Shown here: positions 26,353-37,750 of the stretch, piece after piece
Layout: every line of letters starts with the position of its first letter
Position numbering within the stretch: position 1 is the first letter of the stretch
Assembly: GCA_016788905.1 (NCBI GenBank)
Contig: JAEURZ010000007.1
Location: 39,051 to 103,050 of the forward strand
Direction: 5' to 3'
Source of the DNA: Elusimicrobiota bacterium
GTDB taxonomy: Bacteria > Elusimicrobiota > Elusimicrobia > FEN-1173
Length of the DNA stretch: 64,000 nt
The notes under the pieces: model-generated
Databases searched by the model: none
The model's input: only the letters and a program-made list of their open reading frames with translations
What the model was told of the DNA's origin: nothing
Made by a program: the position numbers and the translations under genes

Positions 26353-28992
26353 CTACTTCTTTAAAAGGGAGGGCAGATCCTCGAAAATCTTCTCTAGGGG
26401 TTCGAACGCCTTGCCTCCCCCTTGGGCGAATTCCGGTCGCCCTCCCCCTCGTCCTCCAATTTTGGCGGCCATGGCCTGGGCAATCTTTCCCGCACTCCAT
26501 CCGGCCTGGACCAAAACGGGTGGCAGGGAAACAACAAAAGAGATCTTCTCCGCCCCTCCCGTAACCACCAACACACCTGTTCCTTCCGACTTGTCCTTGA
26601 GTTTATCTGAGAAGGCGCGAAGGGATTTTTCGTCTAACCCAACAGCCACGTGGGCGATCCAGCGTCCACCACCCACTTCTTGAACGACAGGCCCCCCTGA
26701 GGAACCGCCCCCTTGGGCGGCTTTTAAACGAAGGTCTTCAATTTCTTTTTCCAACTGCCGTTGCCGTTGCAGGGCTCGATCAATCTTGACGTTGATCTCC
26801 CCGGGGGAGACCTTAAGTTTTTCAGCAATCTGTTCAACCGATTCTTCCAGACTTCTTAAATAATCCAGGGCCCGTAAACCCGCCACCGCTTCCACCCGCC
26901 GGACTCCCGCACCAATCGAAGATTCCGAAGTTATTTTAATGGCCCCCACTTCCCCGGTCCGAAGCACATGAATACCACCACACACCTCGGTCGTGGCCTC
27001 GCCAAACTTCACCACACGGACTTTCTCCCCGTATTTGTCCCCGAAGAAAGCCATGGCCCCCACCTTTTGAGCTTCCACCAGGGACATTTCAGGGGTCTGT
27101 TCCGGCCGGCCAATATCGGCTAAAACGTTCCGGTTGGCGTCCTCTTCGATTCGGCGCAATTCGTCGGTGGTTGGGGTCCCGGTATGGGTGTAATCAAAAC
27201 GGAGTTTTTCCGGCGTGACAATGGACCCCGCCTGGCTCACGTGGGTCCCAAGAACTCTTCGCATTGCAGCGTGGAGAAGGTGAGTGGCCGTGTGGTGACG
27301 CTTAAGAGCCGCGCGGCGTTCCCCATCCACCCGGGCCGTGACCCGATCCCCCTTCTTTAAGTTACCCCGAACCATCTTCACCCGGTGAACGATCAACCCT
27401 TCCACGGGACGCTGTGTGTCCAAAACAGTGGCTTCACCTTCCGCCCAAAGAAATGTTCCTGTGTCACCGACGGGGCCGCCGCCTTCCGGATAAAAGGGCG
27501 TTTCTGCCAAAACGATTTCACCCTCATCCCCTTGGGACAAATTTCCCACTATTTTTTTGTCATGAATCATCGCTTGAATAGTCACCGTCTGTTCGGAGGT
27601 CTCATATCCACTAAAAGTGGTGGCCCCGAGATCCCGTGCTATCGTGGCGTAAAACCCGGCGTCTTCCTGACCGGATCCCTTCCAGGCCCCCCGGGCGGTT
27701 TCCTGGGCCTGCCGTTGGGCCTCTTCAAATTCTTTTTCCTCAAAGGTGAGCCCACGCTCCGCCAGCATGTCCCGGGTCATGTCGGGAGGAAAACCATAGG
27801 TATCGTAAAGGCGAAAAACGTCCGCCCCCGGCATCGATTTATTCCCCTTGGCAAGAACAGCCCCCACGATCTCTTCCAACCGGGCTGTCCCGCTTTCCAA
27901 GGTTTCAAAGAACCGCTCTTCCTCTTGGCGCAGGATCGAAAGAAGGCTCTCCCGTTTCGCGGCCAATTCCGGATAGGCGCCTGCCATTTCTCGGAGGACA
28001 ACGTCACCGATCAAATAAAGGAACGGTTCTTTGCGACCCAGTTGGCGGCCATGCCGAACCGCTCGGCGAATGAGACGGCGGAGAACATAACCCCGTCCCT
28101 CGTTGGTGGGCAAAATCCCGTCGCCCATCATAAAGATGGATGAACGGGCATGATCGGGAATTAAGCGAAACGGGGCCAAATCTTTCCCGCTCAACCCGCG
28201 GGAGGATCGCCCCAGCAATTCCTCGGTCTTCGTGATGTAGGGGGTGAAGAGGTCCGTCTCGAAATTCGTGTGTTTCCCTTGAACCACGGCGGTGAGCCGC
28301 TCGAGTCCCATCCCTGTATCAATATTTTTTTGAGGGAGGGATTGCAAACTCCCGTCCTCCTGGCGGTCAAATTGTGTAAAAACCAGGTTCCAAACTTCCA
28401 TCCAACGGTCGCAATCGTTCTCGGGAGTGCAGGAAGCCCCGGCCCCACAGGTGCACTCCTTTTCTCCCTTATCAAAAAGGATTTCTGAACAGGGGCCGCA
28501 GGGACCCGTGGGACCCATGTTCCAAAAATTGGTGTCCGCCCCCATTCGAACGATGCGGGATTCCGGTTGAAACGGTTTCCAAAGAGAGAACGCTTCGTCA
28601 TCTTCCTTGTAAATGGTCGAAATCAATCGGTTTTTATCGATTCCCATTTCTTTAGTCAGGAACTCCCATCCCCAAGCAATGGCTTCCTTTTTAAAGTAGT
28701 CCCCAAAGGAAAAGTTGCCCAACATTTCAAAAAAAGTGAGGTGCCGGGCGGTGAAACCCACCCGCTCAATGTCCGTGGTTCGAAGACATTTCTGAGAGGT
28801 GCAGGCACGGCCGCCGGGTAAAACTTTCTGGCCCAAGAAATAGGGCTTAAACTGAACCATTCCCGCCGACGTAAAAAGGAGCGTGGGATCGGAGGAAGGG
28901 ATAAGACTATCGGAAGGCATGCGGCGGTGCCGCCGGTCACCCAACTCAAAATATGTGAGAAATTTTTCGCGAATCGCGTTACCGGTCGGCAT
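26353..28992 (-). CDS. alaS: Alanyl-tRNA synthetase
   Basis: This 879-residue class II synthetase charges tRNA-Ala. The catalytic domain has [34 protein letters not shown] (motif 2 region) and [12 protein letters not shown] (motif 3). The editing domain has the zinc-binding [11 protein letters not shown] and the CGGIHV pair (about 560-680). The C-terminal C-Ala/DHHA1 domain has the Gly-rich [15 protein letters not shown] signature. An extra Cys-containing insert [15 protein letters not shown] in the catalytic domain may bind zinc, as in some bacterial AlaRS. Length is normal. VapBC-type genes are upstream and the Arg tRNA is downstream. Confidence 0.97.
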   Translation of the reverse strand: MPTGNAIREKFLTYFELGDRRHRRMPSDSLIPSSDPTLLFTSAGMVQFKPYFLGQKVLPGGRACTSQKCLRTTDIERVGFTARHLTFFEMLGNFSFGDYFKKEAIAWGWEFLTKEMGIDKNRLISTIYKEDDEAFSLWKPFQPESRIVRMGADTNFWNMGPTGPCGPCSEILFDKGEKECTCGAGASCTPENDCDRWMEVWNLVFTQFDRQEDGSLQSLPQKNIDTGMGLERLTAVVQGKHTNFETDLFTPYITKTEELLGRSSRGLSGKDLAPFRLIPDHARSSIFMMGDGILPTNEGRGYVLRRLIRRAVRHGRQLGRKEPFLYLIGDVVLREMAGAYPELAAKRESLLSILRQEEERFFETLESGTARLEEIVGAVLAKGNKSMPGADVFRLYDTYGFPPDMTRDMLAERGLTFEEKEFEEAQRQAQETARGAWKGSGQEDAGFYATIARDLGATTFSGYETSEQTVTIQAMIHDKKIVGNLSQGDEGEIVLAETPFYPEGGGPVGDTGTFLWAEGEATVLDTQRPVEGLIVHRVKMVRGNLKKGDRVTARVDGERRAALKRHHTATHLLHAAMRRVLGTHVSQAGSIVTPEKLRFDYTHTGTPTTDELRRIEEDANRNVLADIGRPEQTPEMSLVEAQKVGAMAFFGDKYGEKVRVVKFGEATTEVCGGIHVLRTGEVGAIKITSESSIGAGVRRVEAVAGLRALDYLRSLEESVEQIAEKLKVSPGEINVKIDRALQRQRQLEKEIEDLRLKAAQGGGSSGGPVVQEVGGGRWIAHVAVGLDEKSLRAFSDKLKDKSEGTGVLVVTGGAEKISFVVSLPPVLVQAGWSAGKIAQAMAAKIGGRGGGRPEFAQGGGKAFEPLEKIFEDLPSLLKK

Positions 28993-28998
28993 GAAAGG

Positions 28999-29403
28999 TT
29001 ATCCTTTGGGGTCAAAACAGCTCGTGATGATTTGCGGAACCCGTTCAAAATCCTTGTCGGTGGTGATCACCGTGAGACCATGCTGCATGGCACTAGCGGC
29101 GATCCAAAGGTCGTTGGAATTAATGGGAGTTCCCGCGCGTCGAAGCCCGTGAAGAATGACGGCGTATCGTTGAGACGTTTCTTCATCAATGGGCAAAACG
29201 GAAACCCGTTCGGACGAAAGGAACTCGGCCAATTCTCTTTCGTTCGCCCGGAGCCGAGCCCCTCCAAGAAACCCAGATCGAATTTCTCCCAAAACAATCG
29301 GGGAAAGAAGGATCTCGCCACACTCTTGCAACGCCCTTCTCACCCCGGGATGGTTCCGAAACAAAGCGGAGTAACCGGAGGCGTCTAACAGAACACGGTT
29401 CAT
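28999..29403 (-). CDS. vapC: PIN-domain toxin (VapC-like RNase)
   Basis: The protein is 134 residues from the ATG at 29403, which overlaps the antitoxin stop by ATGA; a start two codons earlier is also possible. PIN-domain acidic residues are visible: LLDASG (Asp 7), VLGEIRSG (Glu about 40), SNDLWIAASAM (Asp about 97) and ITTDKDFE (Asp about 115). VapC toxins are Mg-dependent endoribonucleases, usually cutting tRNA or rRNA, and are held inactive by the cognate antitoxin. It lies 6 bases upstream of alaS. Confidence 0.9.
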   Translation of the reverse strand: MNRVLLDASGYSALFRNHPGVRRALQECGEILLSPIVLGEIRSGFLGGARLRANERELAEFLSSERVSVLPIDEETSQRYAVILHGLRRAGTPINSNDLWIAASAMQHGLTVITTDKDFERVPQIITSCFDPKG

Positions 29404-29657
29404 TTCCACATTTCCGGATCTATTTTCCGTTGCGCCTTAACCAAACGGTCAAAATCGCGAGCTTCCTTTTCTGTCCAAAGGCCCGCAAAACGATCTAAAT
29501 CGTGGTGGAGTTTTTTCTTTGGAAGAGCCGCCAAACCCAGGGATTCTTCCATAACCCGGATAACCGTTTTGTTTAAACTCGAGCGTTCCTTCATGGCACG
29601 TCGTTGAAGAAGGCGACTTAAGGGAGGCGGCAGATGTCTTAAGGTGATCGTTTTCAT
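29400..29657 (-). CDS. vapB: Ribbon-helix-helix antitoxin (VapB/FitA-like)
   Basis: An 85-residue protein. The N-terminal [37 protein letters not shown] is the ribbon-helix-helix (Arc/FitA) DNA-binding pattern. The acidic/aromatic C-terminus ([17 protein letters not shown]) would wrap the toxin. It has a strong ribosome site (AGGAGG). Such antitoxins bind their own promoter, and an inverted repeat lies right at the predicted transcription start. Confidence 0.88.
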   Translation of the reverse strand: MKTITLRHLPPPLSRLLQRRAMKERSSLNKTVIRVMEESLGLAALPKKKLHHDLDRFAGLWTEKEARDFDRLVKAQRKIDPEMWK

Positions 29658-29672
29658 GGAACCCTCCTTTGA

Positions 29673-29730
29673 GATTCAATGCCTGCATCAGAGTGAATCA
29701 ATTATAGCACCAATTCCGGGGGAATCTCAA
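29673..29730 (-). promoter_or_regulatory. Toxin-antitoxin promoter with operator-like inverted repeat
   Basis: On the minus strand TTGAGA (29730-29725), 18 bases and TATAAT (29706-29701) form a strong promoter with an extended TGC before the -10. The -35 overlaps the purH stop codon. Just downstream a perfect six-base inverted repeat GATTCA/TGAATC with a 15-base spacer (29673-29678 and 29694-29699) covers the expected start point, a natural antitoxin operator. Confidence 0.6.
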
Positions 29731-31292
29731 TGGCGGAAATGGCGGACGGAGGTCACGACCATGGCGAGACCGTGCTCGTTGGCGGATGTCACGCTTTCTT
29801 CGTCCCGGACACTACCGCCCGGTTGGATGATGGCGGAGACCCCCATCTTCGCCGCTTCATCCACGGTGTCTCGGAAAGGGAAAAATCCATCGGAAGCGAG
29901 GACCAAGGGCAAAGGCTTTTTAATCCCTATCCCCGGAATCTGAAGTTTCATGTGGGCCACCTTAAGAGAATCAATCCGTGACATTTGGCCCGCCCCAATC
30001 CCGGCGGTCACCCGTCCCCGGGCCAAAACGATAGCGTTGGATTTGACTTGTTTGGCCACCTGCCAGGCAAAGGCCAAAGACATTTGTTCTTCTGGAGTAG
30101 GAGCCCGACGCGAAACCACTTTCATTTCCAGAGGACGCGGCGCGTCCTGTTCCTGGACCAAAAACCCGCCCGAAATCCTACGAATATCCCATTCGTAGGG
30201 ATCCGCCAGAATTGTCGGTTGTTCCAGCAGTCGGAGGTTGGTCTTTTTCCCAAGGATTTCCCGAGCTTCAGGATGGAAACTGGGCGCCATCACACATTCC
30301 AGGAAAAGTTTCGACATTTCCTGAGCCGTTTCGCCGTCCACCGCTCGATTGAACCCCACCACCCCGCCAAAAGCAGAAAGAGAATCGGCGCCGTAGGCCA
30401 ACCGAAACGAATCCGCCAAACTTTCCGATTCGGCGACACCGCAAGGATTGTTGTGCTTAATCACTACTGTGGCCGGGTTGGAAAACGAAGAAACCAACCG
30501 CCACGCCGCATCGCAATCCATATAATTGTTAAAAGAAACTTGTTTTCCCTGAAGGACCTTCGCCCCCACCACACCCCAGGCTCGTGTCCCGGATTCCTGG
30601 TAGAGGGCGGCTTTTTGATGGGGGTTTTCCCCGTAGCGCAGATCGGCTTTCTTGCGAAGTCCCGGGGCAATCTCTGCGGGGAACTCCTTCACCTGGGCTT
30701 TCTGACGAAAAACAGACGCAATCACCGCATCATAGTGGGCCGTATGGCCAAAAGCCTTGGCGGCCAAACGTCGCCGGGTTTCCACCGAAAGTTTCCCCCG
30801 CTCTTTCAACTCTTCCAGAACTAAAACGTAATCGTCCGGATCCACCAGAGGAGCCACACTACGAAAATTTTTGGAGGCGGCCCGCAGGAGCGCGGAACCC
30901 CCGATGTCCACGTATTCCAACATTTCTTCTTCGGGAAGACTGTTGTCTCCGCAAATGGACTCAAAGGGATAGAGGTTCACCACCACCATGTCAATGGGGG
31001 GAATGCCATGTTTCTCCATATCCTGGGCGTGGGATTCTTTTCCGCGCAGAGCGAGAAGCCCTCCAAAAACCTTGGGATGCAACGTTTTTACCCGGCCGTC
31101 TAAAATTTCCGGAAATCCCGTGAGGTCAGAAACCTCCTGAACCCGGAGTTCAGCCTGGCGAAGTGTTTTGGAAGTCCCCCCCGTAGAAAGGATTTCAACC
31201 CCCAATTCCGAGAGACCGTAGGCCAACTCCACAATGCGGTCTTTGCTGGAAACAGAAATAAGTACGCGGCTAATTTCACACGATTTTTTCAT
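29727..31292 (-). CDS. purH: Bifunctional AICAR formyltransferase / IMP cyclohydrolase
   Basis: This 521-residue enzyme carries out the last two steps of purine synthesis. The N-terminal IMP cyclohydrolase (MGS-like) domain shows [44 protein letters not shown] (about 60-85). The transformylase domain shows [14 protein letters not shown] (about 215), the catalytic Lys-His region [12 protein letters not shown] (about 275) and [13 protein letters not shown] [13 protein letters not shown] near the end. The start overlaps recX by ATGA. Confidence 0.97.
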   Translation of the reverse strand: MKKSCEISRVLISVSSKDRIVELAYGLSELGVEILSTGGTSKTLRQAELRVQEVSDLTGFPEILDGRVKTLHPKVFGGLLALRGKESHAQDMEKHGIPPIDMVVVNLYPFESICGDNSLPEEEMLEYVDIGGSALLRAASKNFRSVAPLVDPDDYVLVLEELKERGKLSVETRRRLAAKAFGHTAHYDAVIASVFRQKAQVKEFPAEIAPGLRKKADLRYGENPHQKAALYQESGTRAWGVVGAKVLQGKQVSFNNYMDCDAAWRLVSSFSNPATVVIKHNNPCGVAESESLADSFRLAYGADSLSAFGGVVGFNRAVDGETAQEMSKLFLECVMAPSFHPEAREILGKKTNLRLLEQPTILADPYEWDIRRISGGFLVQEQDAPRPLEMKVVSRRAPTPEEQMSLAFAWQVAKQVKSNAIVLARGRVTAGIGAGQMSRIDSLKVAHMKLQIPGIGIKKPLPLVLASDGFFPFRDTVDEAAKMGVSAIIQPGGSVRDEESVTSANEHGLAMVVTSVRHFRH

Positions 31293-31780
31293 GGTTCAAT
31301 GATCTCCCCGATTTCGGGTTCCCCCGAGAAATAGCGTTTCAAAGCCTGCCGTGTTTCGTCCACACCAAAACCCTGCCTCATTAAATAACCATGCAACCGA
31401 CGGTAGGCCCGGTCCCGTTCCATACCTTTCATTCGATCGCCACGTTTCCGGAGCGCGGCCCATGCCCGTTCCGCACCACTGTCCACCGAGGGAACGGCCA
31501 TCGCGTCCGAAATAGTCTCTGTTGGGAGGCCCCGTTTCCGGAGCTCTTGCCGGATCCGGTGATCTCCCCGCCCCCCGCGTCGACGGGAATCCGCCATGTC
31601 CCGGGCCAAAACAGAATCGTTCAACAGCCCCAGTTCTCCCAAACGGGACACCGTAAGATCAACCACTTCAGCGGTGAAGCCCTTCTGCCCCAACCGCTCC
31701 ACCATTTCACGTTGGCTTCGCGCCCTGAAGGTCAGCCATCGCAAAGCCTGATCCATCGCTTTTCGGGTGCTCTCATCCAT
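31289..31780 (-). CDS. recX: RecX family regulator of RecA
   Basis: This 163-residue helical-repeat protein shows the RecX hallmarks LRWLTFRARSQREMVERLGQKGF (about 12-35), VVDLTVSRLGELGLLNDSVLARDMADSR (about 38-66) and RGDHRIRQELRKRGL (about 70-85). RecX inhibits RecA filaments. No recA is in the window, but ligA lies 34 bases upstream and purH is coupled downstream. Confidence 0.9.
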   Translation of the reverse strand: MDESTRKAMDQALRWLTFRARSQREMVERLGQKGFTAEVVDLTVSRLGELGLLNDSVLARDMADSRRRGGRGDHRIRQELRKRGLPTETISDAMAVPSVDSGAERAWAALRKRGDRMKGMERDRAYRRLHGYLMRQGFGVDETRQALKRYFSGEPEIGEIIEP

Positions 31781-31814
31781 GGAACGAATAATTCACCACG
31801 TGGAGACCCCCGTT

Positions 31815-34273
<2,459 letters not shown>

Positions 34274-34274
34274 T

Positions 34275-34742
34275 TTAGACCAACTTCCCTAAATTCGCCA
34301 TTTCCAGGGCCGCTAACGCGGCTTCCGCCCCTTTGTTGGAGGAACCGTTACCGGCCCGGGCCTGAGCTTGACGGAGGGTGAGCGGGGTCAAGACTCCAAA
34401 AATGACCGGGACATCGGTTTCAAGCGCCACCTGGCCCAACCCGCGGGAAACTTCCTGGGCAATGTATCGATCGTGGGGCGTTTGCCCGCGAATAATACAT
34501 CCCAACGCGATCACCCCATCGAATTTTCGAGAACGGGCCAGTCGACGAGCCACCAGGGGAAGCTCAAAAGCACCCGGAACGGGAACGACGCGCGTCTTGC
34601 TCCCATGGGACGCCAACGTCCGAACACAGGCCTCTTCCAATTTTCCCGTAATGTCCTTGTTAAAACGCGCCACCACCACAGCAAATCGGCGACCCCGCCC
34701 CTCCAAAAGGGCGGATGGCACGGACGATGGCTTACGTTTCAC
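34275..34742 (-). CDS. ribH: 6,7-dimethyl-8-ribityllumazine synthase
   Basis: This 155-residue enzyme condenses the pyrimidine and dihydroxybutanone phosphate in riboflavin synthesis. Motifs are VVVARFNKDITGKL, VPVPGAFELPLVARRLA (about 56-72), IALGCIIRGQTPHDRYIA (catalytic His, about 82-96) and VIFGVLTPLTLRQAQARAG. The N-terminal extension is short, as in 60-mer or decameric forms. ATGA overlap with ribBA. Confidence 0.96.
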   Translation of the reverse strand: MKRKPSSVPSALLEGRGRRFAVVVARFNKDITGKLEEACVRTLASHGSKTRVVPVPGAFELPLVARRLARSRKFDGVIALGCIIRGQTPHDRYIAQEVSRGLGQVALETDVPVIFGVLTPLTLRQAQARAGNGSSNKGAEAALAALEMANLGKLV

Positions 34743-35941
34743 AGTCCCTCCAATTGGTGGCCCATTTTGGACCGCTTCGTGGCCAGGTAGCGACGATTGT
34801 GCCGGTTGGAAGGGATTTCCAGGGACACCCGTTGAGTCACGCGCAAACCGTATCCTTCAATCCCCACGATCTTCTTGGGATTGTTCGTCAAAAGGCGCAC
34901 GCTGGACAGGCCCAGATCAGCCAGAATTTGCGCTCCGATCCCATATTCCCGAAGATCCGCCTTGAAACCCAACTTGCGGTTGGCCTGAACCGTGTCCAAA
35001 CCGGTTTCCTGCAACGCGTAGGCGTGAAGCTTGTTCATCAATCCGATCCCGCGTCCTTCCTGGTGCATATAAAGAAGGACTCCCTTCCCCGCCCCATTGA
35101 TTTTTTCAAACGCTTTTTCCAACTGTTCCCCGCAATCGCAACGAAGCGAATGAAGGACATCCCCCGTAAAACAAGACGAGTGAACTCGAACTAAAATGTT
35201 GGGGGATCCCGCCACCTCCCCTCGAACCAAGGCCACGTGATGCTCCCCGGTGGGGACATCTTCATAGAGATGAATTTTAAACAGCCCAAACCGGGTGGGT
35301 AAATTCGCCGAAACCAGCCGTCGCACCAACCGCTCATGGCGACGCCGGTAAGCGATCAAACTTTCGATGGTCACAATTTTTAAGCCATGCCGACGCGCAA
35401 AGGTCCCGAGAGCGGGCAGGCGACTCATACTGCCATCATCGTTCATGATTTCGCAAATAACCGCGGCGGGGGCTAACCCCGCCAACCGGGCCAAGTCCAC
35501 GGCCGCCTCCGTGTGGCCGGACCGAACCAACACGCCTCCCTCCTTGTACCGGAGTGGGAAAATGTGCCCTGGTCGACGAAGATCTTCGGGACGGGTGCGG
35601 GGGTCCACCAGAGCCCGCACGGTCCGCGCCCGGTCGTGGGCCGAGATCCCGGTGGTGACCCCCTTCTTGGCATCGACCGAAATGGTAAAAGCCGCCTCAC
35701 GCGGTTCGCCTCGTTCCACCATCGGAAGAACGTTAAGACGGTCCAATCGGTCGCCCAACATGGGGACACAAATCAGACCCCGGGCCTCTTTCGCCATAAA
35801 ATTGATGGCTTCCGGCGTCGCCTTTTCCGCGGCAATGACCACGTCTCCTTCGTTTTCCCGACCCGGGTCGTCCACGACAATCAGCGGTTTACCCCGTTTG
35901 AAATCTTTCAGCGCGTCCGCTACCGATTGAAACGTTACCAT
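34739..35941 (-). CDS. ribBA: Bifunctional DHBP synthase / GTP cyclohydrolase II
   Basis: This 400-residue protein has an N-terminal 3,4-dihydroxy-2-butanone-4-phosphate synthase (VDDPGRENEGDVVIAAE; FTISVDAKKGVTTGISAHDRA; VRSGHTEAAVDLARLAGL). A C-terminal GTP cyclohydrolase II follows, with zinc Cys residues in VHSSCFTGDVLHSLRCDCG and the motif YMHQEGRGIGLMNKLHAY. It supplies both precursors of riboflavin. It overlaps ribE by seven bases and ribH by four. Confidence 0.97.
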   Translation of the reverse strand: MVTFQSVADALKDFKRGKPLIVVDDPGRENEGDVVIAAEKATPEAINFMAKEARGLICVPMLGDRLDRLNVLPMVERGEPREAAFTISVDAKKGVTTGISAHDRARTVRALVDPRTRPEDLRRPGHIFPLRYKEGGVLVRSGHTEAAVDLARLAGLAPAAVICEIMNDDGSMSRLPALGTFARRHGLKIVTIESLIAYRRRHERLVRRLVSANLPTRFGLFKIHLYEDVPTGEHHVALVRGEVAGSPNILVRVHSSCFTGDVLHSLRCDCGEQLEKAFEKINGAGKGVLLYMHQEGRGIGLMNKLHAYALQETGLDTVQANRKLGFKADLREYGIGAQILADLGLSSVRLLTNNPKKIVGIEGYGLRVTQRVSLEIPSNRHNRRYLATKRSKMGHQLEGL

Positions 35942-36528
35942 CGCCGCCGCCCTTTAATCAAAGTCGCTACTTGTTTCGCCATCACATCCGCTTCCAAGTT
36001 CACCGGATCTCCCGGCCGAACCTCTCCCAATGTGGTCACCTGATCCGTGTGTGGAATCACCGCCACGCCGAAACGCCCTTTCTTGGGATTCAAGAGCGTT
36101 AAACTAATGCCGTCAATGGACACAGACCCCTTGTCCACAAAAAAATCTCTCATCACCGAGGGAAAGGAAAACGTGATATGGCTCCATCCTTTTTCGTCTC
36201 GTCGCGCCTCAACCCGCCCCACGCCGTCCACATGCCCTTGCACCATATGCCCCCCCATGGGATCCCCCGCACGGAGAGCCGGCTCCACGTTGACGGTACG
36301 CCCGGGCTTCCATTCGCCCATTGTCGTTCGATCCAATGTTTCTTGGGACAAATCAAATCCCAGAAGGCGTGCCTTGGATGAACCCGTCGATTTCACAATC
36401 GTCAGACACACCCCGTTCACCGCCACAGAATCCCCCACCCGTGCCCGCGCGAGAGGGGCTCGAACGACAAGACGGAGGCCTTTTCGTTCCACCACCTTCC
36501 CTTTGGACTGAATGATTCCTGTGAACAC
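35935..36528 (-). CDS. ribE: Riboflavin synthase, alpha subunit
   Basis: This 197-residue enzyme has two lumazine-binding repeats: MFTGIIQSKGKVV, SVAVNGVCLTIV and FDLSQETLDRT in the first, and GGHMVQGHVDGVGRV, VSIDGISLTLL and PHTDQVTTLG in the second. It dismutates two lumazines to riboflavin and a pyrimidine. It starts one base after ribD. Confidence 0.96.
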   Translation of the reverse strand: MFTGIIQSKGKVVERKGLRLVVRAPLARARVGDSVAVNGVCLTIVKSTGSSKARLLGFDLSQETLDRTTMGEWKPGRTVNVEPALRAGDPMGGHMVQGHVDGVGRVEARRDEKGWSHITFSFPSVMRDFFVDKGSVSIDGISLTLLNPKKGRFGVAVIPHTDQVTTLGEVRPGDPVNLEADVMAKQVATLIKGRRRW

Positions 36529-36529
36529 G

Positions 36530-37630
36530 TTAATTTCTCCTGGATTTCATATAACCATGAATCAGGTAATCGTCCCCGAGAGGAGTCACGTTTACCTCAT
36601 GAAGCCGTGGCCCCTCTCCGGGAGAGGCCCACCCGCGACCGTCAACCGACGTGGGTGCTTCCCGTCCCCCCAGAAAAAAGGGGGCCACAAAGAGATAAAC
36701 CTCATCCACCATTCCTGCGGACAAAAAGAATTCCGCGGTCCGCCCCCCGCCTTCCACCAACAACTGGTTCACCCCCCGTCGCGCCAGGGCGACCAGCGCG
36801 TGGCGGGGGCTCATTCCTTCTGGGCCCCGAAGAACCGGGATCACAGAAACCCCCGCGTTCTCCAACCCGCGAACGTTGGCTCGGGTCCCCCCGCTCTCAG
36901 ATAAAACCCAAACGGGAACATCCCGTCGAAAAACTTTTGCACCGACAGGCAAACGGAGAGACCGAGACAGAACCACCCGAACAGGATCAACACCCTTTCC
37001 ATGACTTGTCAGGCCCGGGTTGTCCCGACGAACTGTTCCCCCCCCCACCAACACCGCATCCGAGGCGGCCCTCAATTGGTGACCCAACGCACGCGCCCGG
37101 GGACCCGTGATCCAGCGGGAAGCCCCTGTCCGCGACGCAATCTTTCCATCCAACGTCTGAGCCATTTTTAAAATCACCCAGGGCCGATCGCGCTTTCCCC
37201 GGGAAAAAAATCCAGGATTCAACTGAACGGCCTTTTCCCTCAGGAGGCCACAGTCCACCCGCACCCCTGCACGACGAAGATGAGCGATTCCCCGTCCCGT
37301 CAAACGCCGACTGGGATCGGAAACCGCCACCACCACTCGTGCCACACCGGCCCGGGCCACCGCCTCAGCGCACGGAGGGGTCTTTCCCCAATGGGGACAG
37401 GGTTCCAAGGTCACATACATTGTGGCCCCGCGGGCCTGAACACCTGCCCGACGTAACGCCAAAATTTCCGCGTGGGGTCCCCCAAACCGCTCGTGCCATC
37501 CCTCCCCCACGATACGTTTCCCCCGAGTGATGACACATCCCACACGGGGGTTCGGATGGGCCCCCCCCCCCCGTTCTTCAGCGAGAGAGAGCGCCCGAGA
37601 CATCATGGTTTGATCAAGAAGACGGTACAC
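36530..37630 (-). CDS. ribD: Bifunctional riboflavin deaminase/reductase
   Basis: The GTG at 37630 gives 366 residues; the ATG at 37606 (MMSRALSLAEERG) is an equally good or better start and matches the usual RibD beginning. The deaminase domain has the zinc site GGPHAEILAL (His-Ala-Glu) and LEPCPHWGKTPPCAEAV. The reductase domain starts around VILKMAQTLDGKIA (about 150) and ends LLVEGGGRTAEFFLSAG. It carries steps two and three of riboflavin synthesis. I looked for an FMN riboswitch in the 120 bases upstream and did not see its conserved elements. Confidence 0.95.
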   Translation of the reverse strand: MYRLLDQTMMSRALSLAEERGGGAHPNPRVGCVITRGKRIVGEGWHERFGGPHAEILALRRAGVQARGATMYVTLEPCPHWGKTPPCAEAVARAGVARVVVAVSDPSRRLTGRGIAHLRRAGVRVDCGLLREKAVQLNPGFFSRGKRDRPWVILKMAQTLDGKIASRTGASRWITGPRARALGHQLRAASDAVLVGGGTVRRDNPGLTSHGKGVDPVRVVLSRSLRLPVGAKVFRRDVPVWVLSESGGTRANVRGLENAGVSVIPVLRGPEGMSPRHALVALARRGVNQLLVEGGGRTAEFFLSAGMVDEVYLFVAPFFLGGREAPTSVDGRGWASPGEGPRLHEVNVTPLGDDYLIHGYMKSRRN

Positions 37631-37750
37631 GGCCGGGGCGGAAGGGAAACGTCAATGGGAAAATAAAAAAATGAGCATAAAACTCCCGGCCTCAGGACCA
37701 ACAAAGTTCTCTTAGAGTGGTGGCATTCTAGCTTTTTGGAGGGAGAAGGT

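Noticed and set aside
27385..28143. 252-codon plus-strand open frame
   Set aside because: Antisense to alaS; shadow frame.
29985..30824. 279-codon plus-strand open frame
   Set aside because: Antisense to purH, which carries full catalytic motifs; no recognisable protein and no ribosome site.
37631..37750. FMN riboswitch upstream of ribD
   Set aside because: The conserved RFN segments are absent; no convincing fold in this 120-base gap.
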